The position numbers and the translations under genes are program-made. Under the pieces are notes generated by a model. That model was not told where the DNA came from. It searched no databases and was given only the letters and a program-made list of their open reading frames with translations. DNA of 64,000 nucleotides, from positions 1 to 64,000 of the forward strand of contig NZ_OBMQ01000008.1 in the NCBI RefSeq assembly GCF_900217795.1. Reading direction: 5' to 3'. This document shows positions 1-9,019 of this stretch, one piece after another (within the stretch, counting starts at the first letter, position 1; the number at the start of each line of letters is the position of its first letter). This DNA comes from Ureibacillus xyleni (GTDB lineage: Bacteria; Bacillota; Bacilli; Bacillales_A; Planococcaceae).

Positions 1-73
1 GTATCTAAAAAAAGTATGTCAAGGTTCTTATTGAAATCGAGAAGAACCAAATAGCATCAACTATTGAACCTAA

Positions 74-472
74 TTATTTATGTGCGAAGTTTGAGTTAAT
101 AAAAATAGAATCAGTCATTGTATTACTTGGAAAAGTCGTAGAAGTATTTTGGTAATTAAATGTACCTTCTTCATTACCACTAGCATTCCACCAAACATAC
201 CATCCATCAACAATGGAGTCTCCATTTAAATCTATATACTGAGTCATATGTTGTTTTAAATTAACACCATTAAATTTAGCATATCTAATATGACCATATC
301 CGTATTCCTCTGTTACTATATAGAGTTCATCCCCTCCATGATCATAAACTGAAGATAACTGATTTGGACTAAAAAACTCATAATCATTCGGATATTGCGA
401 AGAAATTGCTGCAAAAACTTCTAAATAACTTAAAGGTGGAGCTGAAGCTGTAATGCAAATAAGGGGAGCATT
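74..472 (-). pseudogene. 3' fragment of a probable secreted protein
   Basis: This is an open frame of about 132 codons that ends with TAA but has no start: an in-frame stop lies directly upstream at 473-475, next to the purC stop. The first residues (APLICITASA) resemble the end of a signal peptide. The rest is rich in Tyr, Asn and Asp and includes DLNGDSIVDG, which has the D-x-N-x-D-x-x-x-D spacing of calcium-binding EF/dockerin-like loops of secreted proteins. I do not recognise the family. The missing 5' end, abutting purC, suggests a deletion junction. That it was secreted is inference. Confidence 0.45.
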
Positions 473-477
473 TTAGT

Positions 478-1158
478 TTATAAAAACATCTTCTCTAATT
501 CTAAAGGCTCGATATATTCTCCGTCTTTGTATGCGCGCATGTTGCCGCCAGAGATTTCATCGATGAGGACGATTTGTTTTTCCTCACCCACTCTTCCAAA
601 CTCGAATTTGATGTCATAGAGTTCAATGCCTTTTTTCGCAAGTTCTTCTTTCACGACATTTCCGATTTGTTGTGTTAATGATTTTAATTCTTGGTATTCA
701 TCTTTTGATATGATGCCCAGCATATGTAACGCGTCTTCGCTAATTGGTGGGTCTTGGCGATCGTCATCTTTTAATGTTACTTCCACGAATGCATCAAGTG
801 GTTGCCCTTCCTCTGCATATAACCCATATCGACGTAAAAAGCTACCTACTGCGCGATAACGGCAAATGACTTCAAGGCCTTGACCAAACACTTCTGCAGG
901 CTTTACTGTCATTGTGGCTTCTTCGATATTGGCATCCACATAATGCGTAGGAATGCCTTTTTCTTTTAAAATTTCAAAGAAAAATTTTGTTAAGCGTAAT
1001 CCAGCGCGGCCAGCACCTTCTAATGTTAAGCCAACTGTGTTCGCACCTGGGTCAAATACTCCATCCACACCTGTTACATCATCTTTAAATTGTAATAAAT
1101 AATTGCCATCTTCTAGTGCATAAACATTTTTCGTTTTTCCTGTGTACTTTAGCTCCAT
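478..1158 (-). CDS. purC: phosphoribosylaminoimidazole-succinocarboxamide synthase (SAICAR synthase)
   Basis: Joins aspartate to CAIR using ATP in de novo purine synthesis, in the cytosol. The 226-residue protein shows family motifs in order: YTGKTKNVY near the N-terminus, KDDVTG, RAVGSFLRRYGL in the middle, and DIKFEFG plus LIDEISGGNMR near the C-terminus. An ATG two codons upstream (1164) sits directly on the AGGAG, so the ATG at 1158, seven bases from it, is preferred. In B. subtilis purC lies inside the pur operon; here it stands alone, with no purine gene on either side. No PurR-type site was recognised upstream. Identification is firm. Confidence 0.95.
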   Translation of the reverse strand: MELKYTGKTKNVYALEDGNYLLQFKDDVTGVDGVFDPGANTVGLTLEGAGRAGLRLTKFFFEILKEKGIPTHYVDANIEEATMTVKPAEVFGQGLEVICRYRAVGSFLRRYGLYAEEGQPLDAFVEVTLKDDDRQDPPISEDALHMLGIISKDEYQELKSLTQQIGNVVKEELAKKGIELYDIKFEFGRVGEEKQIVLIDEISGGNMRAYKDGEYIEPLELEKMFL

Positions 1159-1307
1159 ATTCATTCTCCTAACATATTTTTTCCAACATTTATTATAGTA
1201 TAAAGATAGAAAGTAATGTCGAAAAATTCAAACTAACTAGAAAACTATTCAAAATATAGGAATCTAGTGAATTTAGTCGTATGATTATTGAAAGGAGGTT
1301 TTCCAAC

Positions 1308-2450
1308 TTGAATTTTTTTAGTTCATTAATGGTTTTTGTTTGTTTTGCTTTTATATTAGCGCCAGCTTTATTCGTGCTTTTATTATCCGGTCAGATGCAT
1401 TTTATTCCGCTAATCTTGGTAGTTGCCGCGATTGTTTATTTATTTATTGTTTTCGTTATTTATAAATTTTTCAAAACGAAAAAGCGAAAAAGGGTTTTTG
1501 GATTGTTGAGTGGTGTGGCTATTGTCATTGCCTCCATTTCGCCTATTAAACATATGTATTTAAATTCAATTCCTACTGTGGATGCGGAAGTGGAAATATT
1601 TCAATATCGACCGTTTTCGGAAGAATCGAAAGTTGTTGTTTTAGAGGAAGAAGCGACGTTAAAACTTTCTGAAAACTTGCCAAAAATGGATGGGGCAACT
1701 GCGTTATATCCGCTATATTCGGCAATTGTGCAAGCAACCTATCCCAAAAAGGATTACTACCCATACGATAGTGAAGTGATGGTGACTAAAACGCCAGAAG
1801 CTTATAGTAATTTAATCAAGGGCGAGGTGGACATGATTTTTGCAGCAGCTCCATCTGTTTCTCAACAAAACTATGCGAAACAATTAGGGAAAGAATTAAA
1901 ATTAACCCCAATTGGAAGAGAAGCGTTTGTCTTTTTTGTGAACCAGAAAAATAAAGTGGATGGATTGACAGTGGATCAAATTAAGGGGATTTATTCTGGT
2001 GAGATTACAAATTGGAAGGAAGTTGGAGGGGACAGTGATAAAATTCGTGCGTTCCAACGACCAGAAGAAAGTGGCTCTCAAACGGCTTTACAAAATTTGA
2101 TGGGGGAAACAAAGATCAAAGAAGCTCCTAAAGAAGATATTGCAACGGGTATGGGGGGCATTATTAGTGAAGTAGCCCAGTATAAAAATTTTAGAAATGC
2201 CATTGGTTATACGTTTAGATATTACTCGAATGAAATGGTGAAAAATGATCAAATTAAATTGTTGGAAATTGATGGTGTAGCACCGACTAAAAAAAATATC
2301 CGGAACGATTCGTATCCACTTTCTTCGGAGTTTTATATTGTAACAGCAGGCTCAACAAACCCGAATGTAGAAAAATTAATTGATTGGGTGTTGTCTGCTC
2401 AAGGTCAGGAGTTAGTGGAGAAGGTTGGATATGTACCACTTGAGGATTAA
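1308..2450 (+). CDS. PstS-like substrate-binding protein with an N-terminal membrane domain
   Basis: The N-terminus has three hydrophobic segments (about residues 1-25, 30-50 and 65-80 from the TTG start) instead of the usual lipobox. A PstS-type periplasmic-binding domain follows, with DGATALYPLY, ITNWKEVGG, FQRPEESGSQTALQ and IGYTFRYY. Such proteins bind phosphate for the Pst ABC transporter. No pstCAB genes are nearby, so it may act as a stand-alone phosphate sensor or binding protein (inference). The TTG at 1308 is chosen because AAAGGAGG (1291-1298) lies nine bases upstream; the ATG at 1281 has no ribosome binding site and would place that site inside the gene. About 380 residues. Confidence 0.8.
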   Translation: MNFFSSLMVFVCFAFILAPALFVLLLSGQMHFIPLILVVAAIVYLFIVFVIYKFFKTKKRKRVFGLLSGVAIVIASISPIKHMYLNSIPTVDAEVEIFQYRPFSEESKVVVLEEEATLKLSENLPKMDGATALYPLYSAIVQATYPKKDYYPYDSEVMVTKTPEAYSNLIKGEVDMIFAAAPSVSQQNYAKQLGKELKLTPIGREAFVFFVNQKNKVDGLTVDQIKGIYSGEITNWKEVGGDSDKIRAFQRPEESGSQTALQNLMGETKIKEAPKEDIATGMGGIISEVAQYKNFRNAIGYTFRYYSNEMVKNDQIKLLEIDGVAPTKKNIRNDSYPLSSEFYIVTAGSTNPNVEKLIDWVLSAQGQELVEKVGYVPLED

Positions 2451-2451
2451 G

Positions 2452-2477
2452 CCCTAAAATTTTTAGGGTTTTTTTAA
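2452..2477 (+). terminator. Rho-independent terminator of the PstS-like gene
   Basis: CCCTAAA and its complement TTTAGGG flank a tiny loop and are followed by seven T, directly after the stop codon. Confidence 0.85.
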
Positions 2478-2479
2478 TT

Positions 2480-2584
2480 CGCACATAAATGTTCCGAAAC
2501 CGCACATAAATTCGAAAAAACCGCACATAAACCTCCGAAAACCGCACATAAATCCCCAAAAACCGCACATAAACTCAAATAAAA
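2480..2584. repeat. 21-bp phased array, family A, five units (plus orientation)
   Basis: The core CGCACATAAA starts at 2480, 2501, 2522, 2543 and 2564, exactly 21 bp apart. The 11 bases between cores vary but are A-rich toward the end. The array lies between the convergent terminators of the PstS-like and cold-shock genes. The same core, inverted, forms the array at 13083-13176. Apparent ORFs here are by-products of the 3n period. Confidence 0.9.
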
Positions 2585-2607
2585 AAACCAGCCTGACATC
2601 GACTGGT
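2582..2607 (-). terminator. Terminator of the cold shock gene
   Basis: On the minus strand ACCAG...CTGGT forms a short stem followed by a run of T (the A run at 2580-2587). Confidence 0.7.
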
Positions 2608-2616
2608 ACCCTTACC

Positions 2617-2817
2617 TTATAGTTTTATGACGTTTAAAGCTTGGGGACCCCGATTTCCTTCGATGATGTCAAATGACACATCTTGTCCCTCTTCCAATGT
2701 ACGAAAGCCTTCTTCCTTAATGCCAGTGAAGTGAACGAAAACGTCCTCACCATTTGAGCATTCAATAAAGCCGTAACCCTTTTCATTATTGAACCACTTT
2801 ACTTTACCTTGGTGCAT
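2617..2817 (-). CDS. cspD: cold shock protein (CspD/CspB-like)
   Basis: A 66-residue single-domain nucleic-acid chaperone that binds single-stranded RNA and DNA. It begins [19 protein letters not shown] and has RNP1 (KGYGFIE) and RNP2 (VFVHF), with the usual Csp length. A longer open frame would add a hydrophobic N-terminus, but the ATG at 2817 has a good site (AAGGGGGAG about eight bases upstream) and matches the family start. The upstream leader (2818-3000) may hold a cold-responsive 5' UTR, but I see no specific structure. Its place near ypgQ/ypgR-type genes resembles B. subtilis cspD. Confidence 0.95.
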   Translation of the reverse strand: MHQGKVKWFNNEKGYGFIECSNGEDVFVHFTGIKEEGFRTLEEGQDVSFDIIEGNRGPQALNVIKL

Positions 2818-3005
2818 AGAGTCGTTCTCCCCCTTAGAAAATAGTAATGGCATCATTAAGAAAATTATGATTATTACGAATAAAATATACATGATTATTG
2901 GGTAGGTGTCAACATTTCGACATTTTTCGAAATAATATGAAAGGTCTTCACGTTAAATGGTAAGCTAAGGACAGATAGATCATAATGAAAGTAGGTTAGT
3001 ACATC

Positions 3006-4679
3006 ATGACCGTGTCAAAACCATTATCAGACTTACAAATTGCAACATCTGCGAAAATGAAGCCAATTACAGAAATTGCAGAGGCAGCCCAAATTCCGCT
3101 TGATGCAATCGAACCTTATGGAAAATATAAAGCAAAAATTAATACAAAACTTATACAAGGGACTCCACATGGAAAAGTGGTATTAGTTACGGCAACAAGC
3201 CCAACGCCAGCAGGAGAAGGGAAGTCCACAGTAACAGTAGGCTTAGCTGATGGGTTAAAACAGCTGAATCAAAACGTGATGGTTGCTTTACGTGAGCCGT
3301 CTTTAGGTCCAGTAATGGGAATTAAAGGTGGTGCAACGGGTGGTGGATATGCGCAAGTTGTACCTATGGAAGATATTAATTTGCATTTCACTGGCGACCT
3401 ACATGCGATTACGACAGCAAACAATGCTTTAGCTGCCTTCATTGATAACCATATCCATCAAGGAAATGTACTTCAAATTGACCCAAGACGAATTATTTGG
3501 AAGCGTGCACTAGATTTAAATGACCGCGCGTTACGGAAAGTAGTTGTTGGACTTGGGGGACCTGTTCAAGGTGTTCCCCGTGAAGATGGCTTTGATATTA
3601 CAGTGGCATCTGAAATTATGGCGGTTTTCTGCTTAGCGACGAGCCTCGAAAATTTAAAAGAGCGTCTTGGAAATATTGTGATCGGTTATACGTATACGAA
3701 AGAGCCGGTGTTTGTGCGTGATTTGGGTGTGGAAGGTGCTTTAACGTTATTGTTAAAAGATGCATTCCAACCAAATCTTGTACAAACGTTAGAAGGAACG
3801 CCTGCAATTATTCATGGTGGGCCTTTTGCGAACATTGCGCATGGTTGTAACTCCATCGTTGCGACTCAAACAGCTCGAAAATTAGCGGACATCGTGATTA
3901 CAGAAGCAGGCTTTGGGGCGGATCTTGGGGCAGAAAAGTTTATGAATATTAAAGCGCGCCAAGGCGAATTTGCACCAAGCGCAGTTGTCGTGGTTACAAC
4001 GATTCGTGCGTTAAAAATGCATGGCGGGGTAGCGAAAACAGAATTATCGCTAGAAAATGTAGAAGCAGTTCATGTAGGCTTGCCAAATTTAGAAAAACAT
4101 GTGGACACAGTTCGCGCATTTGGAGTTGAACCAATTGTATCCTTGAATCGCTTTATTACTGATACTGAACAAGAATTAAACGTTGTATTAGATTGGGCGA
4201 AAGAAAACCACATACGTATTGCAAGAACAAATGTCTGGGAAGAGGGAGGAAAGGGAGGTTTAGAATTAGCACGAGAAGTTCTGGATGCATTAGACCAACC
4301 GAATCATTTCTCACCTATTTATGAGATATCTGATTCGATTGATGCAAAAATTACGGCCATTGTACAAAAAGTGTATGGTGGGGTTGGCGTTCAATTTACA
4401 GAAGAAGCGAAAAAACAAATGGTCCAAATCGAAAAGTTTGGTTGGGATGTACTACCCGTGTGTATGGCCAAAACTCAGTACTCGCTATCGGATCAGCCGA
4501 ATTTGTTAGGACGTCCAGCAGGGTTTACGATTACTGTTCGAGAAATTATTCCGAAATTAGGTGCGGGATTCCTTGTATGTCTAACAGGAGATATTATGAC
4601 GATGCCGGGGCTTCCTAAAACGCCTGCTGCACTTCGCATGGATGTAAATGAAAACGGGGAAGCAGTAGGACTATTTTAA
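3006..4679 (+). CDS. fhs: formate--tetrahydrofolate ligase
   Basis: ATP-dependent formation of 10-formyl-THF from formate, feeding one-carbon units to purine and fMet synthesis. The 557 residues equal the family length. Seen: the ATP-binding loop [18 protein letters not shown] at about residues 62-80, then [23 protein letters not shown] and [14 protein letters not shown], and a C-terminal [17 protein letters not shown]. The ATG at 3006 has only a weak site (TAGG) upstream. A single transcription unit closed by a terminator shared with the convergent chemoreceptor gene. Confidence 0.97.
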   Translation: MTVSKPLSDLQIATSAKMKPITEIAEAAQIPLDAIEPYGKYKAKINTKLIQGTPHGKVVLVTATSPTPAGEGKSTVTVGLADGLKQLNQNVMVALREPSLGPVMGIKGGATGGGYAQVVPMEDINLHFTGDLHAITTANNALAAFIDNHIHQGNVLQIDPRRIIWKRALDLNDRALRKVVVGLGGPVQGVPREDGFDITVASEIMAVFCLATSLENLKERLGNIVIGYTYTKEPVFVRDLGVEGALTLLLKDAFQPNLVQTLEGTPAIIHGGPFANIAHGCNSIVATQTARKLADIVITEAGFGADLGAEKFMNIKARQGEFAPSAVVVVTTIRALKMHGGVAKTELSLENVEAVHVGLPNLEKHVDTVRAFGVEPIVSLNRFITDTEQELNVVLDWAKENHIRIARTNVWEEGGKGGLELAREVLDALDQPNHFSPIYEISDSIDAKITAIVQKVYGGVGVQFTEEAKKQMVQIEKFGWDVLPVCMAKTQYSLSDQPNLLGRPAGFTITVREIIPKLGAGFLVCLTGDIMTMPGLPKTPAALRMDVNENGEAVGLF

Positions 4680-4685
4680 TAAAAC

Positions 4686-4726
4686 AAAAATCTGACCAAC
4701 ATTGAATTTGGCCAGATTTTTTTTAT
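4686..4726. terminator. Bidirectional terminator between fhs and the chemoreceptor
   Basis: A long stem (AAAAATCTGACCAA with TTTGGCCAGATTTTT) with T runs on both strands. It serves the convergent genes on each side and overlaps the last codons of the minus-strand gene. Confidence 0.85.
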
Positions 4727-6426
4727 AGCTTGAATTGATTCACTAAACGATTCAGTTGCGTAGCATTTGACGCAAGCTCTTCTGCATTCATGGAAATTTG
4801 CTCCATTGAAGTTGCCACTTCTTCAACCGTTGCAGCGGTTTCTTCAGCACTAGCAGCCGATTGTTCTGAAACAGCAGCGATCGTTTCAATCGAAGACTCA
4901 ATATTGTCCGCATAAGAAGCAAGGTTTTTTAAGTTACTTGCCACATTTCCGATATTTTCAACCATTTCCGTCACGGCATATGAAATGTTTTCGAATGTTT
5001 CTCTCGATGTTTTCGTTTGTTCTGTTCCTTTTGCTACTTCCTGATAGCCTTCAATTAAGGAAGACGTTACGTTATTTGTTTCATTTTGGATGGAGTATAC
5101 AATTGTTGAAATGTTCGATACGGAATGCGTTACTTCCTCCGCTAATTTTCGTACTTCATCGGCAACAACTGCAAATCCTTTTCCTTGTTCTCCAGCTCGA
5201 GCCGCTTCAATTGCCGCATTTAATGCTAATAAATTTGTTTGATCGGCAATTTCTGTAATGACTTTTACTAGCTGTGTAATTTCTTTTGTTTGTTCGTTTA
5301 AATTTTCTACTTTGCTCACCGCAGATTTTACGATGGCATCAATCGTTACCATTTGTTTTGATGTATTGTCCATTAAGTTTCGACCATGCTCCGTCATTTG
5401 CTTTACTTCTACAGAATGTTTTTGCACTTGCTGACTATTATTGTTGGCATCTTCCACATTTTGCGTAAAAGTCGTAATAACGTTTTTCAGTTCCATTGTG
5501 CTTGATGCTTGTTCTTCAGTACCTTCTGCAATTTGTTCAACGGTAACTACGGTTTGAGTTGTACCACCTGTCACTTCAATGGCAGATTGCTTTAGTTCGT
5601 CACTTCGATATGTCACATTGTTTGAAACGGTTTGAATGTCATTGATGACGTTTCGTAATTGTTCTGTCATTTTGTTAGCAGCAATGGTGAGTCGACCAAT
5701 TTCATCTTTTGTCTCTATTTCTAAAGGTTCCAAACTCAAATCTCCAGCTGCAATAGAATCCATACGTTCCATTAATTTCGAAATCGGCTTAGCGATTACT
5801 GCTGACACGAGAAATGTTAAGTAGATACAAGTTAACGTAATCAACGTTGCGAGAATATTAATAATTAAATTTGATGATTTCGCTTCGTCCACAATGCCTT
5901 GTCCAAGGGAATTCATATTATTTTGCGTTTCAACTGTAAAATCCTTGATAGCTTTACTAATCGTTTCAACGTCAGAATCAACTGCTGTTAAATTTTTAAT
6001 GGCTAATTCAGGGCTACCGTTATCGTATACTTCGAAAACTTCTTTTTTTACGGTAGTGCTCCAAGCTAATGCATCAGTTAAAGTAGCTTCAATTGTATTG
6101 TAGTTTTCGGCGCCTTTTATGATTTCAATATTATCCATGGATTGGACTTCATATTGGTTAAACAATTCTTTATATGTATGATCTCCTGTTAACACAAACC
6201 CTCTTGCAGCTGCTAATCCACCATTAATGGATTCAACAAGGGCATTTTCCGCATTTAAAATGGGTAATTGTTCTAACATAATTTTTTCAGTATTTTCTGT
6301 TTGGGATTCATTTGTAATATAGTTATATGTACCGGACACCCAATTGACGATAATCACAATTAAAAAACTGACGATAATTTTAGCTCGAATCGATTTCATA
6401 CTTTTCATAATATTATAGAATAACAT
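4723..6426 (-). CDS. methyl-accepting chemotaxis protein (4HB-type sensor)
   Basis: A transmembrane chemoreceptor of about 567 residues that signals through CheA/CheW. Order: TM1 (about 14-34), an extracellular helical domain of about 150 residues of the four-helix-bundle type, TM2 (about 185-205), HAMP, then a long cytoplasmic coiled coil with the hairpin tip [21 protein letters not shown] followed by [17 protein letters not shown]. The ATG at 6426 is preferred over one six codons upstream because GGCGGTG lies at proper spacing. No che genes are nearby, so it is an orphan receptor; its ligand cannot be told. Confidence 0.9.
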   Translation of the reverse strand: MLFYNIMKSMKSIRAKIIVSFLIVIIVNWVSGTYNYITNESQTENTEKIMLEQLPILNAENALVESINGGLAAARGFVLTGDHTYKELFNQYEVQSMDNIEIIKGAENYNTIEATLTDALAWSTTVKKEVFEVYDNGSPELAIKNLTAVDSDVETISKAIKDFTVETQNNMNSLGQGIVDEAKSSNLIINILATLITLTCIYLTFLVSAVIAKPISKLMERMDSIAAGDLSLEPLEIETKDEIGRLTIAANKMTEQLRNVINDIQTVSNNVTYRSDELKQSAIEVTGGTTQTVVTVEQIAEGTEEQASSTMELKNVITTFTQNVEDANNNSQQVQKHSVEVKQMTEHGRNLMDNTSKQMVTIDAIVKSAVSKVENLNEQTKEITQLVKVITEIADQTNLLALNAAIEAARAGEQGKGFAVVADEVRKLAEEVTHSVSNISTIVYSIQNETNNVTSSLIEGYQEVAKGTEQTKTSRETFENISYAVTEMVENIGNVASNLKNLASYADNIESSIETIAAVSEQSAASAEETAATVEEVATSMEQISMNAEELASNATQLNRLVNQFKL

Positions 6427-6511
6427 GATAACACCGCCTTCCATTTAGTTTCATTATATCACGATAAGATTTGGAAATAACAAAAAAATTTGAGTTAAGA
6501 AAGGGGCCATT

Positions 6512-7387
6512 ATGATTACAGTAATTGGTAGTATCAATATGGATATTGTGGTAAGGACAGATGTATTCCCAAAGCAAGGTGAAACGGTTTTAGGGAATGT
6601 ATTTACAACGATCCCTGGTGGAAAAGGCGCGAATCAAGCAGTTGCAGCAGCAAGACTTGGGAGCCAAGTACAAATGATAGGTGCTGTGGGGGAAGATCCT
6701 TTTGGGGAAGAATTGGTGAACAATTTAAAAAGTGAGAAGGTGAATGTAGATTCTATTGTACGGTCTGAAAATTTTACTGGTATAGCAAATATATTACTGT
6801 ACGATAATGATAACCGTATCATCGTTGTTCCAGGGGCAAACTTTGATGTAACGAAGGCAGTGATTGATTCTAAGTTAGAACTTATTAAAAATAGTTCACT
6901 TCTCATGATACAGCTAGAAATCCCAGTTGCAACGATTGAATATGTATTAGATATTTGTCACCAGTTGAACATTCCCGTGCTGCTTAACCCGGCACCTGCT
7001 GCAAACTTTAAGAACGAATGGATGGATAAAATTACTTACTTAACGCCAAATGAAACAGAATGCGAGCTGTTGTTTGGGGAGAATTATAAATCCATTTTAA
7101 GTCATTATCCTAATAAAGTGATTGTGACGTTAGGTGGGGATGGGGCAGCTTTTCATGATGGAAGCCAGTTAAAACGTGTTCCGGGGTTTAAAACGACACC
7201 AGTGGATACAACCGGGGCAGGGGATACGTTTAATGGTGCGTTTGCTCATGCGGTCATGTCGGGCTATTCCATTGAAAGGGCAGTGGCATTCGCAAATGTT
7301 GCAGCGTCCCTTTCTGTTGAAAAATTCGGAGCACAAGGTGGCATGCCTTCTATTGATGCAGTTTTGGCACGGATAGAAAAAAAGTAG
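6512..7387 (+). CDS. rbsK: ribokinase
   Basis: PfkB-family sugar kinase, 291 residues, phosphorylating D-ribose at O5 (cytosolic). N-terminal IGSINMDIVVRTDVFPKQGETV and GGKGANQAVAAARLG bind sugar; the C-terminal DTTGAGDTFNGAFA holds the anion hole and catalytic Asp; VLLNPAPAA and TPNETECELL are typical of ribokinase. AAAGGGG lies five bases before the ATG. There is no rbsD or ribose transporter beside it, so it is a stand-alone gene. Another pentose or nucleoside-derived ribose could be the real source. Confidence 0.93.
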   Translation: MITVIGSINMDIVVRTDVFPKQGETVLGNVFTTIPGGKGANQAVAAARLGSQVQMIGAVGEDPFGEELVNNLKSEKVNVDSIVRSENFTGIANILLYDNDNRIIVVPGANFDVTKAVIDSKLELIKNSSLLMIQLEIPVATIEYVLDICHQLNIPVLLNPAPAANFKNEWMDKITYLTPNETECELLFGENYKSILSHYPNKVIVTLGGDGAAFHDGSQLKRVPGFKTTPVDTTGAGDTFNGAFAHAVMSGYSIERAVAFANVAASLSVEKFGAQGGMPSIDAVLARIEKK

Positions 7388-7413
7388 GGAGAACATTGGC
7401 CCGTTCCCCCTAC
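7377..7413 (-). terminator. Terminator of the DoxX gene, overlapping the rbsK 3' end
   Basis: On the minus strand GTAGGGGGAAC pairs with GTTCTCCCTAC and is followed by seven T. The hairpin includes the rbsK stop codon. Confidence 0.7.
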
Positions 7414-7417
7414 CTAT

Positions 7418-7861
7418 TTAATAGCTTCGTTTAAATTCGATTCGAGCTTTCTTTTTCGGTTCGCTCGTAAATAGCTTGTCCAATGCAAGAAGTCGACTAC
7501 CTGCTACTAACAAGTATGACGCCATTGCAATTAATGCCACATTGAACTCATAGCCGTTTAAAAAACCAGCTTCTAATTTCACTTTCACAATGGCGCCCAC
7601 CATAACCGCGATAAGTAACGCAGACACAAAGCGCACAGAGAAGCCAATAATTAAAAAGAACCCGCCAATGAGTTCAATCCCACCCACTCCATATGCAGCA
7701 TATTGGGCATAAGGAATTCCGTACTCTGCAAATCTCGTAACGGTTTCATTAATGCCTTCTTGAAATTTCGTTAATCCATGAACAAAAAAGATAACCCCCA
7801 ACACGACTCGAATTAGTAAAGCCCCAAATTCATATTTAGCCAGACAACTTACTCCTCTCAC
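7418..7861 (-). CDS. DoxX family membrane protein
   Basis: A small integral membrane protein with four hydrophobic segments and the DoxX pattern LLIRVVLGVIFFVHGLTKF ... GGIELIGGFFLIIGF. DoxX proteins are linked to membrane redox and thiol stress but the exact activity of this one is unknown. The listed start is a GTG at 7861 with no good site before it. AGAGGAG lies inside, eight bases before an in-frame CTG at 7843, which would give the typical N-terminus AKYEFGALLIRV; a CTG start is therefore possible. Alone in its unit, convergent with rbsK. Confidence 0.85.
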   Translation of the reverse strand: MRGVSCLAKYEFGALLIRVVLGVIFFVHGLTKFQEGINETVTRFAEYGIPYAQYAAYGVGGIELIGGFFLIIGFSVRFVSALLIAVMVGAIVKVKLEAGFLNGYEFNVALIAMASYLLVAGSRLLALDKLFTSEPKKKARIEFKRSY

Positions 7862-7979
7862 AACTTTCTTTTCTATTATCTTATTTCAGCTAGTCCAAAT
7901 ATAATACTAACTAGAGGAAGAAGATTTCGTGAAATTTAGAGGGAGAAAGTGTAAAGTAATGTGTTAGGAGTTGATGATA

Positions 7980-8600
7980 TTGAAAAATTTGATAAAAGAA
8001 GTTAAAGCAATTTATGATACGTTTGATGCAAGCCATGATTTTCAACATATTGAGCGGGTGCTTCAAAATGCGGAAAGTATTTTAGTGGCTGAGCCCGATG
8101 CGGATAAGGAAATCGTTCGAATCGCCGTATTGTTGCATGATGTGAGTGATAAAAAATATACGGATAGTAAAGAAGCAGAAGAACGCCTGTTGCAATCATT
8201 GGATTTATCGGAGGAAAAAATACAGCATATACGAGAGATTATTGCGAGTGTGTCTTTTAATGGGGGCAATGAACTTCCGGCAAAATCGTTGGAGGCAAAA
8301 ATTGTGCGGGATGCCGATCGACTTGATGCAATTGGCGCAGTTGGAATTGCCCGCACCTTTGCATATGGTGGAGCAAAAGGACGGAAATTATATGATGATG
8401 AAGAAGAGGCGCGAATGGCGATGACCGAGGAAGAATATCGCTCGAAAAATACATCGTCTGTAACTCATTTTTACGAGAAATTATTACTTTTGAAAGATTT
8501 AATGACAACGGAAAAAGGGAAGCAAATGGCAGAAGAACGCCATCGATTTATGGTAACTTTCTTAGAGCAGTTGAAGAATGAAAGAGAAGGGAAAGCGTGA
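7980..8600 (+). CDS. ypgQ: HD-domain phosphohydrolase, YpgQ-like
   Basis: A metal-dependent phosphohydrolase of about 206 residues. Motifs: HDFQHIERV (first His), LLHDVSDKK (the HD pair) and IVRDADRLDAIGAVGIARTF, the signature of the YedJ/YpgQ group, for which nucleotide pyrophosphohydrolase activity is described. Three starts compete: TTG 7971, ATG 7974 and TTG 7980. AGGAG ends at 7970, so only 7980 has normal spacing (nine bases). It lies upstream of uup and cvfC (ypgR) as part of a conserved neighbourhood, though a repeat array separates them. Confidence 0.88.
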   Translation: MKNLIKEVKAIYDTFDASHDFQHIERVLQNAESILVAEPDADKEIVRIAVLLHDVSDKKYTDSKEAEERLLQSLDLSEEKIQHIREIIASVSFNGGNELPAKSLEAKIVRDADRLDAIGAVGIARTFAYGGAKGRKLYDDEEEARMAMTEEEYRSKNTSSVTHFYEKLLLLKDLMTTEKGKQMAEERHRFMVTFLEQLKNEREGKA

Positions 8601-8619
8601 TGTGGGCTTTCTCTTTTTT
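8581..8619 (+). terminator. Terminator of ypgQ
   Basis: AAAGAGAA...TTCTCTT with a run of T; the hairpin overlaps the last codons. Confidence 0.65.
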
Positions 8620-8654
8620 GTTGGGTGAGAGCAAAAAGGAGTTCTGAACTGAAT

Positions 8655-8935
8655 GGACAATACATGGTGACGAGTGAGCAAAACGGGCATTCGAATGGGC
8701 AAAACGAGGTTCCGAATGAGCAAAACGCAGTGCTAAGTGAGCATCTGAATATCAAGTGCACAAAACGTGGGCCATGTGCACAAAAGGAAATGGACGAAAC
8801 GTGAAGCTATGTGGACGAAAGGAATTTCTATGTGGACGAAACACATTTCTATGTGGACGAAACGCCACGCTGAACGGTCAAAAGCAACCGCTATGTGGAC
8901 GAAACGCCATGTTGAAAGAGCAAAAAGCATCGGAT
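8655..8935. repeat. 21-bp phased array, family B, about 14 units
   Basis: Cores of the type GGACGAAACG or GAGCAAAACG start at 8655, 8676, 8697, 8718, 8739, 8758, 8778, 8792, 8813, 8834, 8855, 8876, 8897 and 8918. Ten of the thirteen steps are exactly 21 bp; the other three (19, 20 and 14) are adjacent. The array fills the space between the ypgQ terminator and uup. Overlapping ORFs in several frames are artefacts of the period. Confidence 0.9.
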
Positions 8936-9019
8936 TCATTTCAGTTTAATGCTTTCTCTCCTATAATTCGATATAATTAAATAAAAGTAGAATTTTCTAA
9001 GTGAAAGAGATGGAATAGT

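Noticed and set aside
2287-2568. 93-codon minus-strand ORF with YVRF repeats over the family A array
   Set aside because: It runs through a terminator and the 21-bp array into the PstS-like gene; the 3n period alone keeps it open, and no ribosome binding site was seen.
8733-8980. Several short ORFs (CGRN, WTK and HIE repeats) over the family B array
   Set aside because: Open frames on both strands and in more than one frame over the same repeats cannot all be genes; none has start signals.
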